From NCBI GenBank assembly GCA_009684525.1, contig WKKR01000003.1, positions 186,001-250,000 of the forward strand: 64,000 nt of DNA. Direction: 5' to 3'. A program made the translations under genes and the position numbers. Each line of letters opens with the position of its first letter. The stretch's first letter is position 1. The notes beneath the pieces were generated by a model, which did not search any database, had not been told where the DNA came from, and saw only the letters and a list, made by a program, of their open reading frames with translations. Source of the DNA: Geobacter sp. Lineage in GTDB: Bacteria > Desulfobacterota > Desulfuromonadia > Geobacterales > DSM-12255. This document shows positions 35,462-44,248 of this stretch, piece by piece.

Positions 35462-35845
35462 ATGAAGACCGCAATACTGCTGATGGCCCACGGGAGCCGG
35501 ATTCCCGAAGCGAACGACGCCGTGCGCGAGATTGCCGCCATGGTCAAGGAGATGACCGGCTTCGAGATCGTGGAGGTTTCCTACCGCGAGCAGCACCTCC
35601 CCAACATCCAGCAGGGGATCGACGCCTGCGTGGCTCAGGGGGCACAGCGGGTCCTGCTCATGCCCTACTTCCTTTTTATCGGCGCCCATGTGCAGGAGGA
35701 CCTTCCCGAGGAGATGGCAGAGGCGCGCAAGCGCTATCCCCAAGTCCAGTTCGCCATGGGGGGGCATCTCGGCGTGCACCGCAAGCTGGCCGAGGTGGCG
35801 GTGGACCGGATCGCCGAGGCCCTGACCGTTACGGGGTGGCATTGA
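35462..35845 (+). CDS. cbiX: Sirohydrochlorin cobaltochelatase, short CbiX type
   Basis: The 127-residue single-domain chelatase inserts cobalt into sirohydrochlorin. ILLMAHGSRIPEAN carries the first catalytic His; QRVLLMPYFLFIGAHVQEDLPEE carries the second in the CbiX/CbiK chelatase motif. Its size matches the small CbiX form, which works as a homodimer. AAGGAG precedes the ATG. The stop overlaps the cbiC ATG (TGATG). Confidence 0.92.
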   Translation: MKTAILLMAHGSRIPEANDAVREIAAMVKEMTGFEIVEVSYREQHLPNIQQGIDACVAQGAQRVLLMPYFLFIGAHVQEDLPEEMAEARKRYPQVQFAMGGHLGVHRKLAEVAVDRIAEALTVTGWH

Positions 35846-36480
35846 TGTCGGTCCACCTGCGGCCCGAGGAGATCGAGGCCGAATCGTTCCGGATGATCGA
35901 TGCGGAGGTGGGGCCGCACCCGTGGGGGCCTGCCGAGTGGCAGGTGGTCCGTCGGGCCATCCACACCAGCGCCGACTTCGAGTATGCCCGGACCATGGTC
36001 ATGTCGCCCGAGGTGATCGGCAAGGGGGTGGCTGCGTTGCGGCGGGGGAGGGGGCTTGTCACCGACACCACCATGGCGCTTTCCGGCATTTCCCGGCCGC
36101 GGCTGGACCTGTTCGGTATTGCTGCCGCCTGCTTCGTGGCCGACCCGCTGGTGGCAAAGACCGCACAGAAACTCGGGGTGACCCGCTCGCTCCTTGCCAT
36201 GCGGACTGCCGCAACAAAGCCGGAGAACGGCATCTTCGTCATCGGCAATGCCCCGACCGCCCTGTTCGAGCTTATCAGGCTGATCCGCGAGGAGGGCCTT
36301 CGGCCCGACCTGATCGTCGGCCTGCCGGTCGGCTTTGTCGGCGCTAGCGAGAGCAAGGAGGAGCTGGTACGGGTGGCGGAAGAGTTTTCTGTCCCGTTCA
36401 TCACCAACCGCGGTCGCAAGGGAGGGTCCAACGTGGCTGCGGCGGTGGTGAATGCCCTGCTGATCATGGCAGTGGGGTAG
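35845..36480 (+). CDS. cbiC: Cobalt-precorrin-8 methylmutase CbiC
   Basis: The 211-residue protein moves a methyl group from C11 to C12 to give cobyrinate. IEAESFRMIDAEV, the catalytic His region RRAIHTSADFEYARTM and TDTTMALSGISRPRLD are family motifs, and GLPVGFVGASESKEEL is near the C-terminus. The start at 35845 is fixed by the TGATG overlap with cbiX. Confidence 0.93.
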   Translation: MSVHLRPEEIEAESFRMIDAEVGPHPWGPAEWQVVRRAIHTSADFEYARTMVMSPEVIGKGVAALRRGRGLVTDTTMALSGISRPRLDLFGIAAACFVADPLVAKTAQKLGVTRSLLAMRTAATKPENGIFVIGNAPTALFELIRLIREEGLRPDLIVGLPVGFVGASESKEELVRVAEEFSVPFITNRGRKGGSNVAAAVVNALLIMAVG

Positions 36481-36505
36481 GGAGCATGCAGGAGGACCGG
36501 CCGAC

Positions 36506-37600
36506 ATGAAGCAGCTCCGCCACGGCTATACCACCGGCGCCTGTGCTGCGGCCGCTGCCAAGGGGGCGGCGCAGATGCTCCGGGAGCAGCGGCCGGTCGA
36601 CGAGGTGGAGATCGTCCTCCCCCGCGGCGAGACGGCCAGGTTCCGGCTGCACGGCCAGGCATTCGACGAACAGTCGGCGAGCTGCCATGTGGTGAAGGAT
36701 GCGGGGGACGACCCGGATGTGACCAATGGCGCACAGATCCATGTCACGGTCCGAGGGGAGAGGATCAGGCGCCCCGGCGGGACAACCATGGTTTTCGTGC
36801 GCGGTGGCGTCGGGGTCGGCCGGGTGACGAAGCCGGGACTGGCCGTTGCGGTGGGGGAACCGGCCATCAACCCGGTGCCGCTCCGGATGATCACCGAGGC
36901 GGTGAAGGGGGTCTACGCGCTCGTCTGCATCCCCCATGTCCTGTACGTGACCGTCTCGATCCCCAATGGCGAAGAGCTCGCCAGAAAGACCCTCAACGCC
37001 CGGCTCGGCATCATCGGCGGCCTCTCCATCCTCGGCACCACCGGCATTGTCCGCCCCATCTCCGCAAAAGCCTGGACCGACACCATCGATGCAGCCCTGG
37101 ACGTGGCCCGCGCCTGCGGCTGCCGGACAGTGGTCCTCTCCACCGGCCGGACCAGCGAGATCGTGGCGGAGCGCCATCTCGGGCAGCCTGAAAGCGGCAA
37201 CCCCCTCAAGGAGGAGTGCCTGGTGATGATGGGGGACCACGTGGGGTACGCCCTGCGGGCCTGCAGCACAAAAGGGATTGCACGGGTCGTGGTTGCCGGC
37301 CAGTTTGCCAAGCTCTTGAAGATCGCCTGCGGCCACGAACAGACCCATGTCTTTTCGTCGCAGCTCGATCTGGGCACCCTGGCGCAGTGGCTCTCGGCCA
37401 ATCCAGCTACCATGGCTCTTGCGGAGCGAACCCGGTCTGCGAACACCGCTCGCCAGGTCCTCGACGAGTCGGGTGCCGACCCGGCGCTGATCCGCCTCGT
37501 CTGCGAGAGGGCGGCTTTGGCGGCGCGGCAACTGGCGCCGGAAACGGAAACAAAAGTTTTATTGGCAGGGTACGGCGGCGAAGTGCTATATTTCGGGTAA
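36506..37600 (+). CDS. cbiD: Cobalt-precorrin-5B C1-methyltransferase CbiD
   Basis: The 364-residue enzyme methylates C1 during ring contraction in the anaerobic pathway. LRHGYTTGACAAAAAKGA is the family opening. VVKDAGDDPDVTNGAQI and TKPGLAVAVGEPAINPVP are strongly typical. AGGAGG lies upstream of the ATG. CbiD proteins do not share the common corrin methyltransferase fold, so identification rests on these motifs. Confidence 0.94.
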   Translation: MKQLRHGYTTGACAAAAAKGAAQMLREQRPVDEVEIVLPRGETARFRLHGQAFDEQSASCHVVKDAGDDPDVTNGAQIHVTVRGERIRRPGGTTMVFVRGGVGVGRVTKPGLAVAVGEPAINPVPLRMITEAVKGVYALVCIPHVLYVTVSIPNGEELARKTLNARLGIIGGLSILGTTGIVRPISAKAWTDTIDAALDVARACGCRTVVLSTGRTSEIVAERHLGQPESGNPLKEECLVMMGDHVGYALRACSTKGIARVVVAGQFAKLLKIACGHEQTHVFSSQLDLGTLAQWLSANPATMALAERTRSANTARQVLDESGADPALIRLVCERAALAARQLAPETETKVLLAGYGGEVLYFG

Positions 37601-37706
37601 AATGTGTCAGGAACGGCGTTTCTCTCCGGGACGCGGCAGGCGGAGCAGCCAGCCCCGTCCCGGTCGGACGCGCATGATCCCGATGTTTTGGTAAGGGAGG
37701 GTGGAC

Positions 37707-38924
37707 ATGTCTCAACAGAAGATTTATCTGGTCGGTGCCGGCATTGCGGGATGGGAGGGGTTCGGCTCCAAGGCCCTGGAGGTGATCGACAAGGCCGAGG
37801 TGATGATCGGCCACCAGCGCCACCTGGACATCATCCCCCATTTTACCGGCGAAAAACAGGTGTTGGGCGATCTCTCCATCATGCTCGACTTCCTGAAAAA
37901 GACCGACAAGCGGACCGTGGTCCTCGGGTCCGGCGATCCCAACTTCTTCGGGGTCGCCCGCTTCCTTTTGCGCAACCTCCCCAAGGAGCGGATCGAGATC
38001 TATCCCAATGTCACCAGCGTCCAGTACGCCTTTGCCCGGATCAAGGAGCCGTGGGACGATGCCATCTTCGTTTCCGTGCATGGCCGTGGGCTGCAGCGGG
38101 CCATCGACCGGATCATCGCAGCCGAGAAGGTGGCGGTGCTCACCGATCAGGCCAATACGCCGGCGGCCATTGCCCGCGCGCTGATCGACCGCGGGGCAGA
38201 GGGGTATGATGCCTGGCTCTGCGAGGAGATGGGGCTGCCGGGGGAGAAGTTCACCAAGACCGATGTCAAGGGGCTCCTGGAGATCAAGGCCTCTCCCCTC
38301 AATATCCTGATCCTGATCAAGGCGTGGGAGCCGAACCTTGAGCACTTCCCGCTCATCGGCATCGACGATGACCAGTTCGCCACGGTCAAGAAGCTGATCA
38401 CCAAGCAGGAGGTGCGGGCCGTCACCCTGGCCAAGCTGCAGCTCCAGGACGACCTGGTGCTGTGGGACGTCGGCGCAGGCAGCGGCTCGGTCTCCATCGA
38501 GGCGTCCAACCTGATGCCCAACGGCCGGATCTACGCCCTGGAGCGGAACCCTCAGTACATCGGTTTTCTGCGCGACAACCTGAAAAAGTTCGTGGCCCGC
38601 AACGTGCTGCTGGTGGAGGCCTTTGCCCCGGAGGGGCTCGACGACCTTCCCGACCCGGACCGGGTCTTTATCGGCGGTTCCGGCGGGATGCTGGAAGAGA
38701 TCATCGAGGCTGCCGACCGGCGCCTGAAGTCGGAAGGGCTGATCGTCCTCAATGCCGTGACCCTGGACACCCTGACCAAGTCGGTGGAGTTCCTGGAGGA
38801 TCATGGCTATACCGTGGAGGTGACCTGCGTCAACATCGCCAAGACCAAGGGGCTGACCGAATACAAGCTGTTCGAGGCCCAGAACCCGGTCTATATCGTT
38901 GCCGCCAGAAAGGAAACCGAATAA
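37707..38924 (+). CDS. cbiET: CbiE-CbiT fusion: precorrin-7 C5/C15 methyltransferase and decarboxylase
   Basis: The 405-residue fusion corresponds to aerobic CobL. Residues 1-205 are the CbiE tetrapyrrole methylase (YLVGAGIAGWEGF, VLGSGDPNFFG). Residues 215-405 are the CbiT methyltransferase/decarboxylase with SAM motif LWDVGAGSGSVSIE. The ATG at 37707 is preferred because GGGAGG lies 6 bases upstream; a GTG two codons earlier is possible. The stop overlaps the cbiL ATG. Confidence 0.93.
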   Translation: MSQQKIYLVGAGIAGWEGFGSKALEVIDKAEVMIGHQRHLDIIPHFTGEKQVLGDLSIMLDFLKKTDKRTVVLGSGDPNFFGVARFLLRNLPKERIEIYPNVTSVQYAFARIKEPWDDAIFVSVHGRGLQRAIDRIIAAEKVAVLTDQANTPAAIARALIDRGAEGYDAWLCEEMGLPGEKFTKTDVKGLLEIKASPLNILILIKAWEPNLEHFPLIGIDDDQFATVKKLITKQEVRAVTLAKLQLQDDLVLWDVGAGSGSVSIEASNLMPNGRIYALERNPQYIGFLRDNLKKFVARNVLLVEAFAPEGLDDLPDPDRVFIGGSGGMLEEIIEAADRRLKSEGLIVLNAVTLDTLTKSVEFLEDHGYTVEVTCVNIAKTKGLTEYKLFEAQNPVYIVAARKETE

Positions 38925-39646
38925 TGGCCAGGGTCTATGCAGTCGGTGTCGGCCCCGGAGACCCGGAACTCCTGACCAGGAAGGCCGAGCGCCTGCTCCG
39001 CCAGTCCCCGGTGATTTGCGCCCCCACCGGCAGCGCCGACGCCGCCAGCTATGCCCTGGTGATCGTCGAGCAGTTCATAGACCGGGACCGCCAGGAGGTG
39101 ATCAGTCAGGTATTCCCCATGCAGAAGGACCAGGCCGGTCTGGGGGAATTCTGGGAGCGCGCTGCCGCCCAGGTGGCGGACCATGTGCGGGCAGGCCGCG
39201 ACGTGGCCTTCATCACCATCGGCGACCCGTTTCTCTACTCCACCTTTCTTTATCTCTACCGGATCTTCCGCACGAGCTATCCCGACATCGAGGTGGAGGT
39301 GGTCCCCGGCATCTCCAGCATCAATGCCGCCTCAGCCGCTGCCGGCCTGCCGCTTGGGATGGGAGGGGAGCGGATCGCCATCCTGCCGGCCGTCTATGCG
39401 GACGACGAGCTGCGCAAGGCACTGCAGGATTTCGATACCGTGGTAATGATGAAGGTCCACCGGGTCTTCGACCGTGTCTACGGACTGCTGCGGGAGCTAG
39501 GCCTGGAGCGGAATGCCGTCTTTGTCCGCCGGGTCGGTTCGCGCCAGCAGGAGGTGGTCGTCGATCTGGCCAGCCTGCTGGGAAAAGAGCTGGACTACCT
39601 CTCCATGCTGATCGTCGCCAAGAATCCCTCATTCACCCTGTCGTGA
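38924..39646 (+). CDS. cbiL: Cobalt-precorrin-2 C20-methyltransferase CbiL
   Basis: The 240-residue tetrapyrrole methylase has VYAVGVGPGDPELLTRKA as the first loop, FITIGDPFLYSTF as the GxP/SAM loop and VEVVPGISSINAASAAAG. The MKVHRVFDRV segment matches the C20-methyltransferase branch. The ATG overlaps the cbiET stop (TAATG). It performs the first methylation after cobalt insertion. Confidence 0.92.
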   Translation: MARVYAVGVGPGDPELLTRKAERLLRQSPVICAPTGSADAASYALVIVEQFIDRDRQEVISQVFPMQKDQAGLGEFWERAAAQVADHVRAGRDVAFITIGDPFLYSTFLYLYRIFRTSYPDIEVEVVPGISSINAASAAAGLPLGMGGERIAILPAVYADDELRKALQDFDTVVMMKVHRVFDRVYGLLRELGLERNAVFVRRVGSRQQEVVVDLASLLGKELDYLSMLIVAKNPSFTLS

Positions 39647-39654
39647 GGTACACC

Positions 39655-40014
39655 ATGCAGATCGCCCGTTTGTCATCCCTTGTTTTCGTCGCCCTGTCGC
39701 TTACCACCCCCCTGTGCGCCCAGGATGAGCTGGAAGCGGAGATACTTCCGCAAGCCGAAGCGCCCTCGTATGCCGCACCCACCGGTGAGATCGGCCGCTA
39801 CCAGCTCTTCGAGGGACAGTTCGCCGTCATCAGCTCCAAGGAGCCGGAGAGGGCAGAGAAGCACCTGTACCGGGTCGATACCGCCACCGGCAAGGTCTGG
39901 ATCGGCAAGCAGGTCCAGTATCAGGACAAGAAGACCGGCCGCCTGGTGCAGCAGCGCTACTGGGAGCCGTTCGAGCAGTACATCGAAGCGCCGTCCGCGG
40001 CTCCGGCAAAGTAA
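39655..40014 (+). CDS. Small secreted protein of unknown function inside cbi operon
   Basis: The 119-residue protein has a signal peptide (about residues 1-22, LVFVALSLTTPLCAQ) that predicts export. The mature part is charged and includes GRYQLFEGQFAVISSKEPERAEKHLYRVDTATGKVWI, which reads like a short beta-repeat. GAGGT precedes the ATG. It is packed between cbiL and cbiF with gaps of about 9 bases, so it is co-transcribed. I do not recognise a family; a corrinoid or metal role is only a guess from context. Confidence 0.72.
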   Translation: MQIARLSSLVFVALSLTTPLCAQDELEAEILPQAEAPSYAAPTGEIGRYQLFEGQFAVISSKEPERAEKHLYRVDTATGKVWIGKQVQYQDKKTGRLVQQRYWEPFEQYIEAPSAAPAK

Positions 40015-40023
40015 CCGTTCTCC

Positions 40024-40809
40024 ATGGGTATTTTGCATCCGCATATCGTCCATTTCATCGGCGCCGGACCCGGCGATGCCGAGCTGATCACCGTCAAGGG
40101 GGCTCGCCTGCTCGGCGAGGCCCAGGTGGTGGTCTATGCCGGCAGCCTGGTGGACCGGGAGCTGGTTCGCACCTATGCTCCCGACGCCGATCTCTTCGAT
40201 TCCGCGGGCATGACCCTGGCCGAGACGACGCAGGCTCTTGCCGAGGCGGTGCTGGCGGGCCGACGGGCAGTCAGGCTCCATACCGGGGACCCTTCCATCT
40301 ATGGCGCCATCCAGGAGCAGATGGCGGAGCTGGACCGGCTGGGGATCGGCTACGAGGTCGTTCCCGGCGTTACCAGCGCCTGTGCCGCCGCTGCGGCGCT
40401 CAAGCAGGAGCTGACCCTTCCCGAGGTCTCCCAGACCGTCGTCATCACCCGGCTGGCGGGCAGGACCCCGGTGCCGGAACGGGAGCAGCTCGCCGGGATC
40501 GCCCGGATCGGTGCGACCCTGGTCATCTACCTCTCCGTCGCCATGATCGAACAGGTGGTGGAAGAGCTGCTGCAGGGGGCATATGCGCCGGAGACCCCGG
40601 CAGCGGTGGTGGCCAGGGCAACCTGGCCCGACGAGCGGATCGTCGAGGGGAGCCTTGCCGACATTGCCGCAAAGGCCAGGGAGGCGGGCATCGGCAAGCA
40701 GGCGGTCATCCTGGTGGGAGATGTTCTGCGGGCTCGCCGCGAGGGGTTGCAGGCCGTCTCCCGGCTCTACGACAGCGGATTCAGCCACGAATTCAGGATT
40801 GTCACCTAG
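40024..40809 (+). CDS. cbiF: Cobalt-precorrin-4 C11-methyltransferase CbiF
   Basis: The 261-residue tetrapyrrole methylase has VHFIGAGPGDAELITVKGARLL, VVYAGSLVDRELV, RLHTGDPSIYGAIQEQM and YEVVPGVTSACAAAA, all close to the CbiF/CobM consensus. It methylates C11 of cobalt-precorrin-4. It follows the small secreted-protein gene and is separated by a short gap from cbiG. Confidence 0.94.
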   Translation: MGILHPHIVHFIGAGPGDAELITVKGARLLGEAQVVVYAGSLVDRELVRTYAPDADLFDSAGMTLAETTQALAEAVLAGRRAVRLHTGDPSIYGAIQEQMAELDRLGIGYEVVPGVTSACAAAAALKQELTLPEVSQTVVITRLAGRTPVPEREQLAGIARIGATLVIYLSVAMIEQVVEELLQGAYAPETPAAVVARATWPDERIVEGSLADIAAKAREAGIGKQAVILVGDVLRARREGLQAVSRLYDSGFSHEFRIVT

Positions 40810-40848
40810 GAACAACCTGAGTCTTTCAACAACTTGCCAGGAGCGGTC

Positions 40849-40887
40849 ATGACCCGGACCCCGTTTCCCGTGCCGGTTGCTCCATGA
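40849..40887 (+). CDS. Possible 12-codon leader ORF coupled to cbiG
   Basis: The ATG at 40849 follows CCAGGAG by 5 bases and opens MTRTPFPVPVAP, whose TGA overlaps the cbiG ATG (ATGA). The cbiG ATG has no ribosome site of its own. Translational coupling through this mini-ORF is a reasonable inference. Confidence 0.42.
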   Translation: MTRTPFPVPVAP

Positions 40888-41933
40888 AGCCGGCCGTCAT
40901 CGCCATCACCCGCAACGGCGCCCGTCTGGGGGCGAGGCTTCGCGAGGGGCTCGGGGCCGAGCTGTTTGTGCTCGTGAAGTACCGCGGCCAGGCAGGTCCG
41001 GCAGCGCAGGGGTTCGACGACCTCGGCGGACTGCTTGCCCGCCTCTGGGGCGAAAAACGCGGGATTGTCTGCATCATGGCCGCCGGTATCGTGGTGCGGC
41101 TGGTGGCGCCGCTCCTGGAGGGGAAGGATAAGGACCCGGCCGTGGTGGTGATGGACGAGCGGGGGAAGTTCGCCATCTCGCTTCTGTCCGGCCACCTGGG
41201 GGGCGCCAACGAGCTGGCCGAACGGTGCGCCTTCGTGAGCGGTGCACGGCCCGTCATCACTACTGCCACCGACGTGAACGGGCTCCCCTCCTTCGATATG
41301 CTCGCCAGGGACCACAGCTGGGGGATCGACGACCTGGGCCGGGTCAAGCTCCTGAACAGCCTGCTCCTGGACGACGAGGAGATCGCCGTGGTCGATCCCT
41401 CCGGCCAGGTCCATTCCTATTTCCATGGCCGGGGTAAACTCGTTTTTTACGACACGTTCGTCGCCGGGATGCGCAGCGGAGCCCGCGGGGTGCTTGTCGT
41501 TACCAACAGCATCGTGCCACCCCAGCTTGCGAGCGGGAACCTGCTGGTGCTCCGGCCGCGCAACCTGGTGCTCGGGGTCGGTTGCAACAGCGGCACGAGC
41601 CGGGAAGAGATCGAAGAGGTCATCCTGACCAGCCTGAAGCGGCTCCTGCTTTCGCCGCAGAGCATTGCCTGCCTGGCCACGGCCGAGGCGAAGCGGGAAG
41701 AGCCGGGGCTGGTAGCCTGCGCAGAGTCCCTGCAGGTGCCGCTTCGCTGGTTTACGAGTGTCGAGCTGAACGGGGTGCCCGTGCCGAGCCCGCCGTCGAA
41801 GCATGCCCTGAGGGCCATCGGCGCAACCGGGGTGGCGGAGCCGGCTGCCCTGCTTGCCTCCGATGGGGGTAAGCTGCTGCTCGGCAAGGTAAAGAGCGGC
41901 AACGTGACACTTGCCATTGCGGAGATTCCATGA
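40884..41933 (+). CDS. cbiG: Cobalt-precorrin-5A hydrolase CbiG
   Basis: The 349-residue protein opens the delta-lactone of cobalt-precorrin-5A, releasing acetaldehyde. GIVCIMAAGIVVRLVAPLLEGKDKDPAVVVMDERGKFAISLLSGHLGGANELA is the N-terminal signature region (about 55-110). LVLGVGCNSGTSREEIEE opens the C-terminal CobE-like domain. The stop overlaps the start of the cbiH-cbiP fusion. Confidence 0.93.
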   Translation: MKPAVIAITRNGARLGARLREGLGAELFVLVKYRGQAGPAAQGFDDLGGLLARLWGEKRGIVCIMAAGIVVRLVAPLLEGKDKDPAVVVMDERGKFAISLLSGHLGGANELAERCAFVSGARPVITTATDVNGLPSFDMLARDHSWGIDDLGRVKLLNSLLLDDEEIAVVDPSGQVHSYFHGRGKLVFYDTFVAGMRSGARGVLVVTNSIVPPQLASGNLLVLRPRNLVLGVGCNSGTSREEIEEVILTSLKRLLLSPQSIACLATAEAKREEPGLVACAESLQVPLRWFTSVELNGVPVPSPPSKHALRAIGATGVAEPAALLASDGGKLLLGKVKSGNVTLAIAEIP

Positions 41934-44248
41934 GCAAACTATTCGTCGTCGGGATCGGTCCCGGCGGCCTGGAACAGATGACCTTCGAGGCGCGAAGCGC
42001 CATGGAGGAAGCATCGGTGGTGGTGGGGTACACAACCTACCTCGACCTGGTGAAGCCTCTTCTGGCAGGGAAGCAGAAGGTTTCGTCCGGGATGCGCCAG
42101 GAGATCCCCCGTTGCCGCGAGGCGCTACGTCTGGCTGCGGAAGGTGCCGTGGTGGCCCTGGTCTCCGGCGGCGACGCCGGGATCTACGGTATGGCCGGGC
42201 TGGTGCTGGAACTGGCGGCCGAGATGCTTGAGCCGCCGGAGATCGTTGTAGTGCCGGGCGTCTCCGCGGTGCAGGCCGCTGCAGCCGTACTGGGCGCGCC
42301 GCTCATGCACGACTTTGCCGTGATCTCCCTCTCCGACCTGCTCACCCCCTGGGAGGTGATCCGGAGCCGCCTGCAGGCCGCGGCTGCCGCCGATTTCGTC
42401 ATTGCCCTCTACAACCCCCGGAGCAAAGGGCGGACCAGCCAGCTGGTCGAGGCCCGCGATATCCTCCTGACTGCGCGGCCCGCCGCGACCCCGGTCGGGA
42501 TCGTCCGTAACGCCTGCCGCAGCGGCGAGGAGAAGACCGTCTGCACCCTGGCGGATCTGCCGGACCATCCGGTGGACATGTTTTCGCTGGTGATCATCGG
42601 CAATGCTTCCACCCACGTGGACGATGCAGGCCGGATGGTGACCCCCCGGGGGTACCGGACCACAGCTGTCCCGCACAGGGCAAAGGCGACCACGGCCGGG
42701 GTGCCCGCAGCCGTCGCCTCCCCCGCGGCCACCGATTCCGGGGCGCTCATGTTCTGCGGTACCGGCTCTGATGTGGGGAAGTCGGTGCTCACGGCCGGCT
42801 TCTGCCGCATCCTCGCCGATCGCGGCATCAAGGTGGCGCCGTTCAAGTCGCAAAACATGGCCCTCAACTCGGCGGTCACCCCCGAAGGCGGGGAGATCGG
42901 CCGGGCCCAGGCGCTGCAGGCCCAGGCCTGCCGGATCGCCCCCCACACCGACATGAACCCCGTCCTGCTCAAGCCATCCTCGGACACCGGGAGCCAGGTG
43001 ATCGTCCAGGGAAAGGCCGTGGGGCACATGCGGGTGGCCGAATACACCGCCTTCAAGCCGCAGGCGTTCGAACGGATCAGGGAGAGTTTTGCCCGGCTGC
43101 GCCGGCAGTACGAGTTCGTGGTGATCGAAGGGGCCGGGAGCATCGCCGAGATCAACCTTAAGTCCCACGACATCGCCAATCTGAAGATTGCTGCGATGGC
43201 CGATTGCCCGGTGATCCTGGTGGCCGACATCGACCGGGGAGGGGTGTTCGCCCAGATCGTCGGCACAATGGCGCTGTTGGACGAAGAGGAGCGGCGCCGC
43301 ATCGGCGGGGTGATCATCAACAAGTTCCGGGGCGATCCGTCCCTGCTCGGGCCGGGGATTGCCGAGGTGGAGCGGATGACCGGGGTGCCGGTGCTGGGGG
43401 TGGTCCCCTGGTTCAGCGGGTTCCGCCTGCCGGAAGAGGACAGCGTGGCCCTGCAGAGGCGGGCCAAGGTGGTGCGCATCCGTCCCAGGAAGGAAAAGCT
43501 GGCGGTGGGGGTGGTCAGGCTGCCCCGGATCTCCAATTATACCGATTTCGACCCGTTCGAGGACGAGCCTGATGTGGCGCTCCATTACGTGGAGAGTCCC
43601 GAGCAACTGGCAGGGCTCGACCTGCTGGTGCTGCCGGGGAGCAAGTCCACCATCGCCGACCTTAATTTTCTCATGGAACAGGACCTGTTCGCGGCGATCC
43701 GGGCTTTTCCCGGCCAGATCGTCGGCATCTGCGGCGGCTACCAGATGCTGGGCAAGCTGGTGCTCGATCCCGACGGCGTGGAATCGGAACTCCATCATGC
43801 CGAAGGGCTGGGGCTCCTGGATGCGGTAACGGTGATGCGTGCCGGAAAGCAGACCCACCAGGCAGTGGCGACTCTCCTGGGTGAAGCCGGGCTCAGCACC
43901 TCCCCGCGCGGGGGGACCATTACCGGTTACGAGATCCATATGGGTGAGACGCTCCTGGGGGACGAGGTTTCCCCCTTTGCCCGGATCGTGAGCCGTTCCG
44001 GCGAGAAGGCCGACCTGCTGGACGGGGCGGTTTCACGTGACGGCCGGATCATGGGGACCTATCTGCACGGCATCTTCGACAACGCCGGTTTCAGGGCGGC
44101 CCTGCTCAATCGCCTCCGTCGCCAGAAGGGGCTCTCCACGGTCACCCCGGTGACCGCGTCGCAAGATCCCCTCGAACTGTTGGCGCGGCACCTGGAAAAG
44201 AGCCTGGACATGAACCGGCTATTCGCCCTCGCAGGGATTGCGACGTGA
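41930..44248 (+). CDS. cbiHP: CbiH-CbiP fusion: C17-methyltransferase plus cobyric acid synthase
   Basis: The 772-residue fusion joins two enzymes normally encoded separately. Residues 1-243 are CbiH (FVVGIGPGGLEQMT, ALVSGGDAGIYGMAG, YNPRSKGR). An Ala/Thr/Pro-rich linker covers 244-271. Residues 272-772 are CbiP/CobQ, with P-loop GTGSDVGKS, PFKSQNMALNS and the glutaminase-like motif GICGGYQMLG. CbiH contracts the ring; CbiP adds four amides much later in the pathway, so the link is not between consecutive steps. The frame is uninterrupted. Confidence 0.92.
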   Translation: MSKLFVVGIGPGGLEQMTFEARSAMEEASVVVGYTTYLDLVKPLLAGKQKVSSGMRQEIPRCREALRLAAEGAVVALVSGGDAGIYGMAGLVLELAAEMLEPPEIVVVPGVSAVQAAAAVLGAPLMHDFAVISLSDLLTPWEVIRSRLQAAAAADFVIALYNPRSKGRTSQLVEARDILLTARPAATPVGIVRNACRSGEEKTVCTLADLPDHPVDMFSLVIIGNASTHVDDAGRMVTPRGYRTTAVPHRAKATTAGVPAAVASPAATDSGALMFCGTGSDVGKSVLTAGFCRILADRGIKVAPFKSQNMALNSAVTPEGGEIGRAQALQAQACRIAPHTDMNPVLLKPSSDTGSQVIVQGKAVGHMRVAEYTAFKPQAFERIRESFARLRRQYEFVVIEGAGSIAEINLKSHDIANLKIAAMADCPVILVADIDRGGVFAQIVGTMALLDEEERRRIGGVIINKFRGDPSLLGPGIAEVERMTGVPVLGVVPWFSGFRLPEEDSVALQRRAKVVRIRPRKEKLAVGVVRLPRISNYTDFDPFEDEPDVALHYVESPEQLAGLDLLVLPGSKSTIADLNFLMEQDLFAAIRAFPGQIVGICGGYQMLGKLVLDPDGVESELHHAEGLGLLDAVTVMRAGKQTHQAVATLLGEAGLSTSPRGGTITGYEIHMGETLLGDEVSPFARIVSRSGEKADLLDGAVSRDGRIMGTYLHGIFDNAGFRAALLNRLRRQKGLSTVTPVTASQDPLELLARHLEKSLDMNRLFALAGIAT

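Noticed and set aside
37407-38804. 465-codon minus-strand frame
   Set aside because: It is antisense to cbiD and cbiET and has no recognisable motif.
42125-43939. 604-codon minus-strand frame
   Set aside because: It is antisense to the cbiH-cbiP fusion; the sense protein has P-loop and glutaminase motifs.
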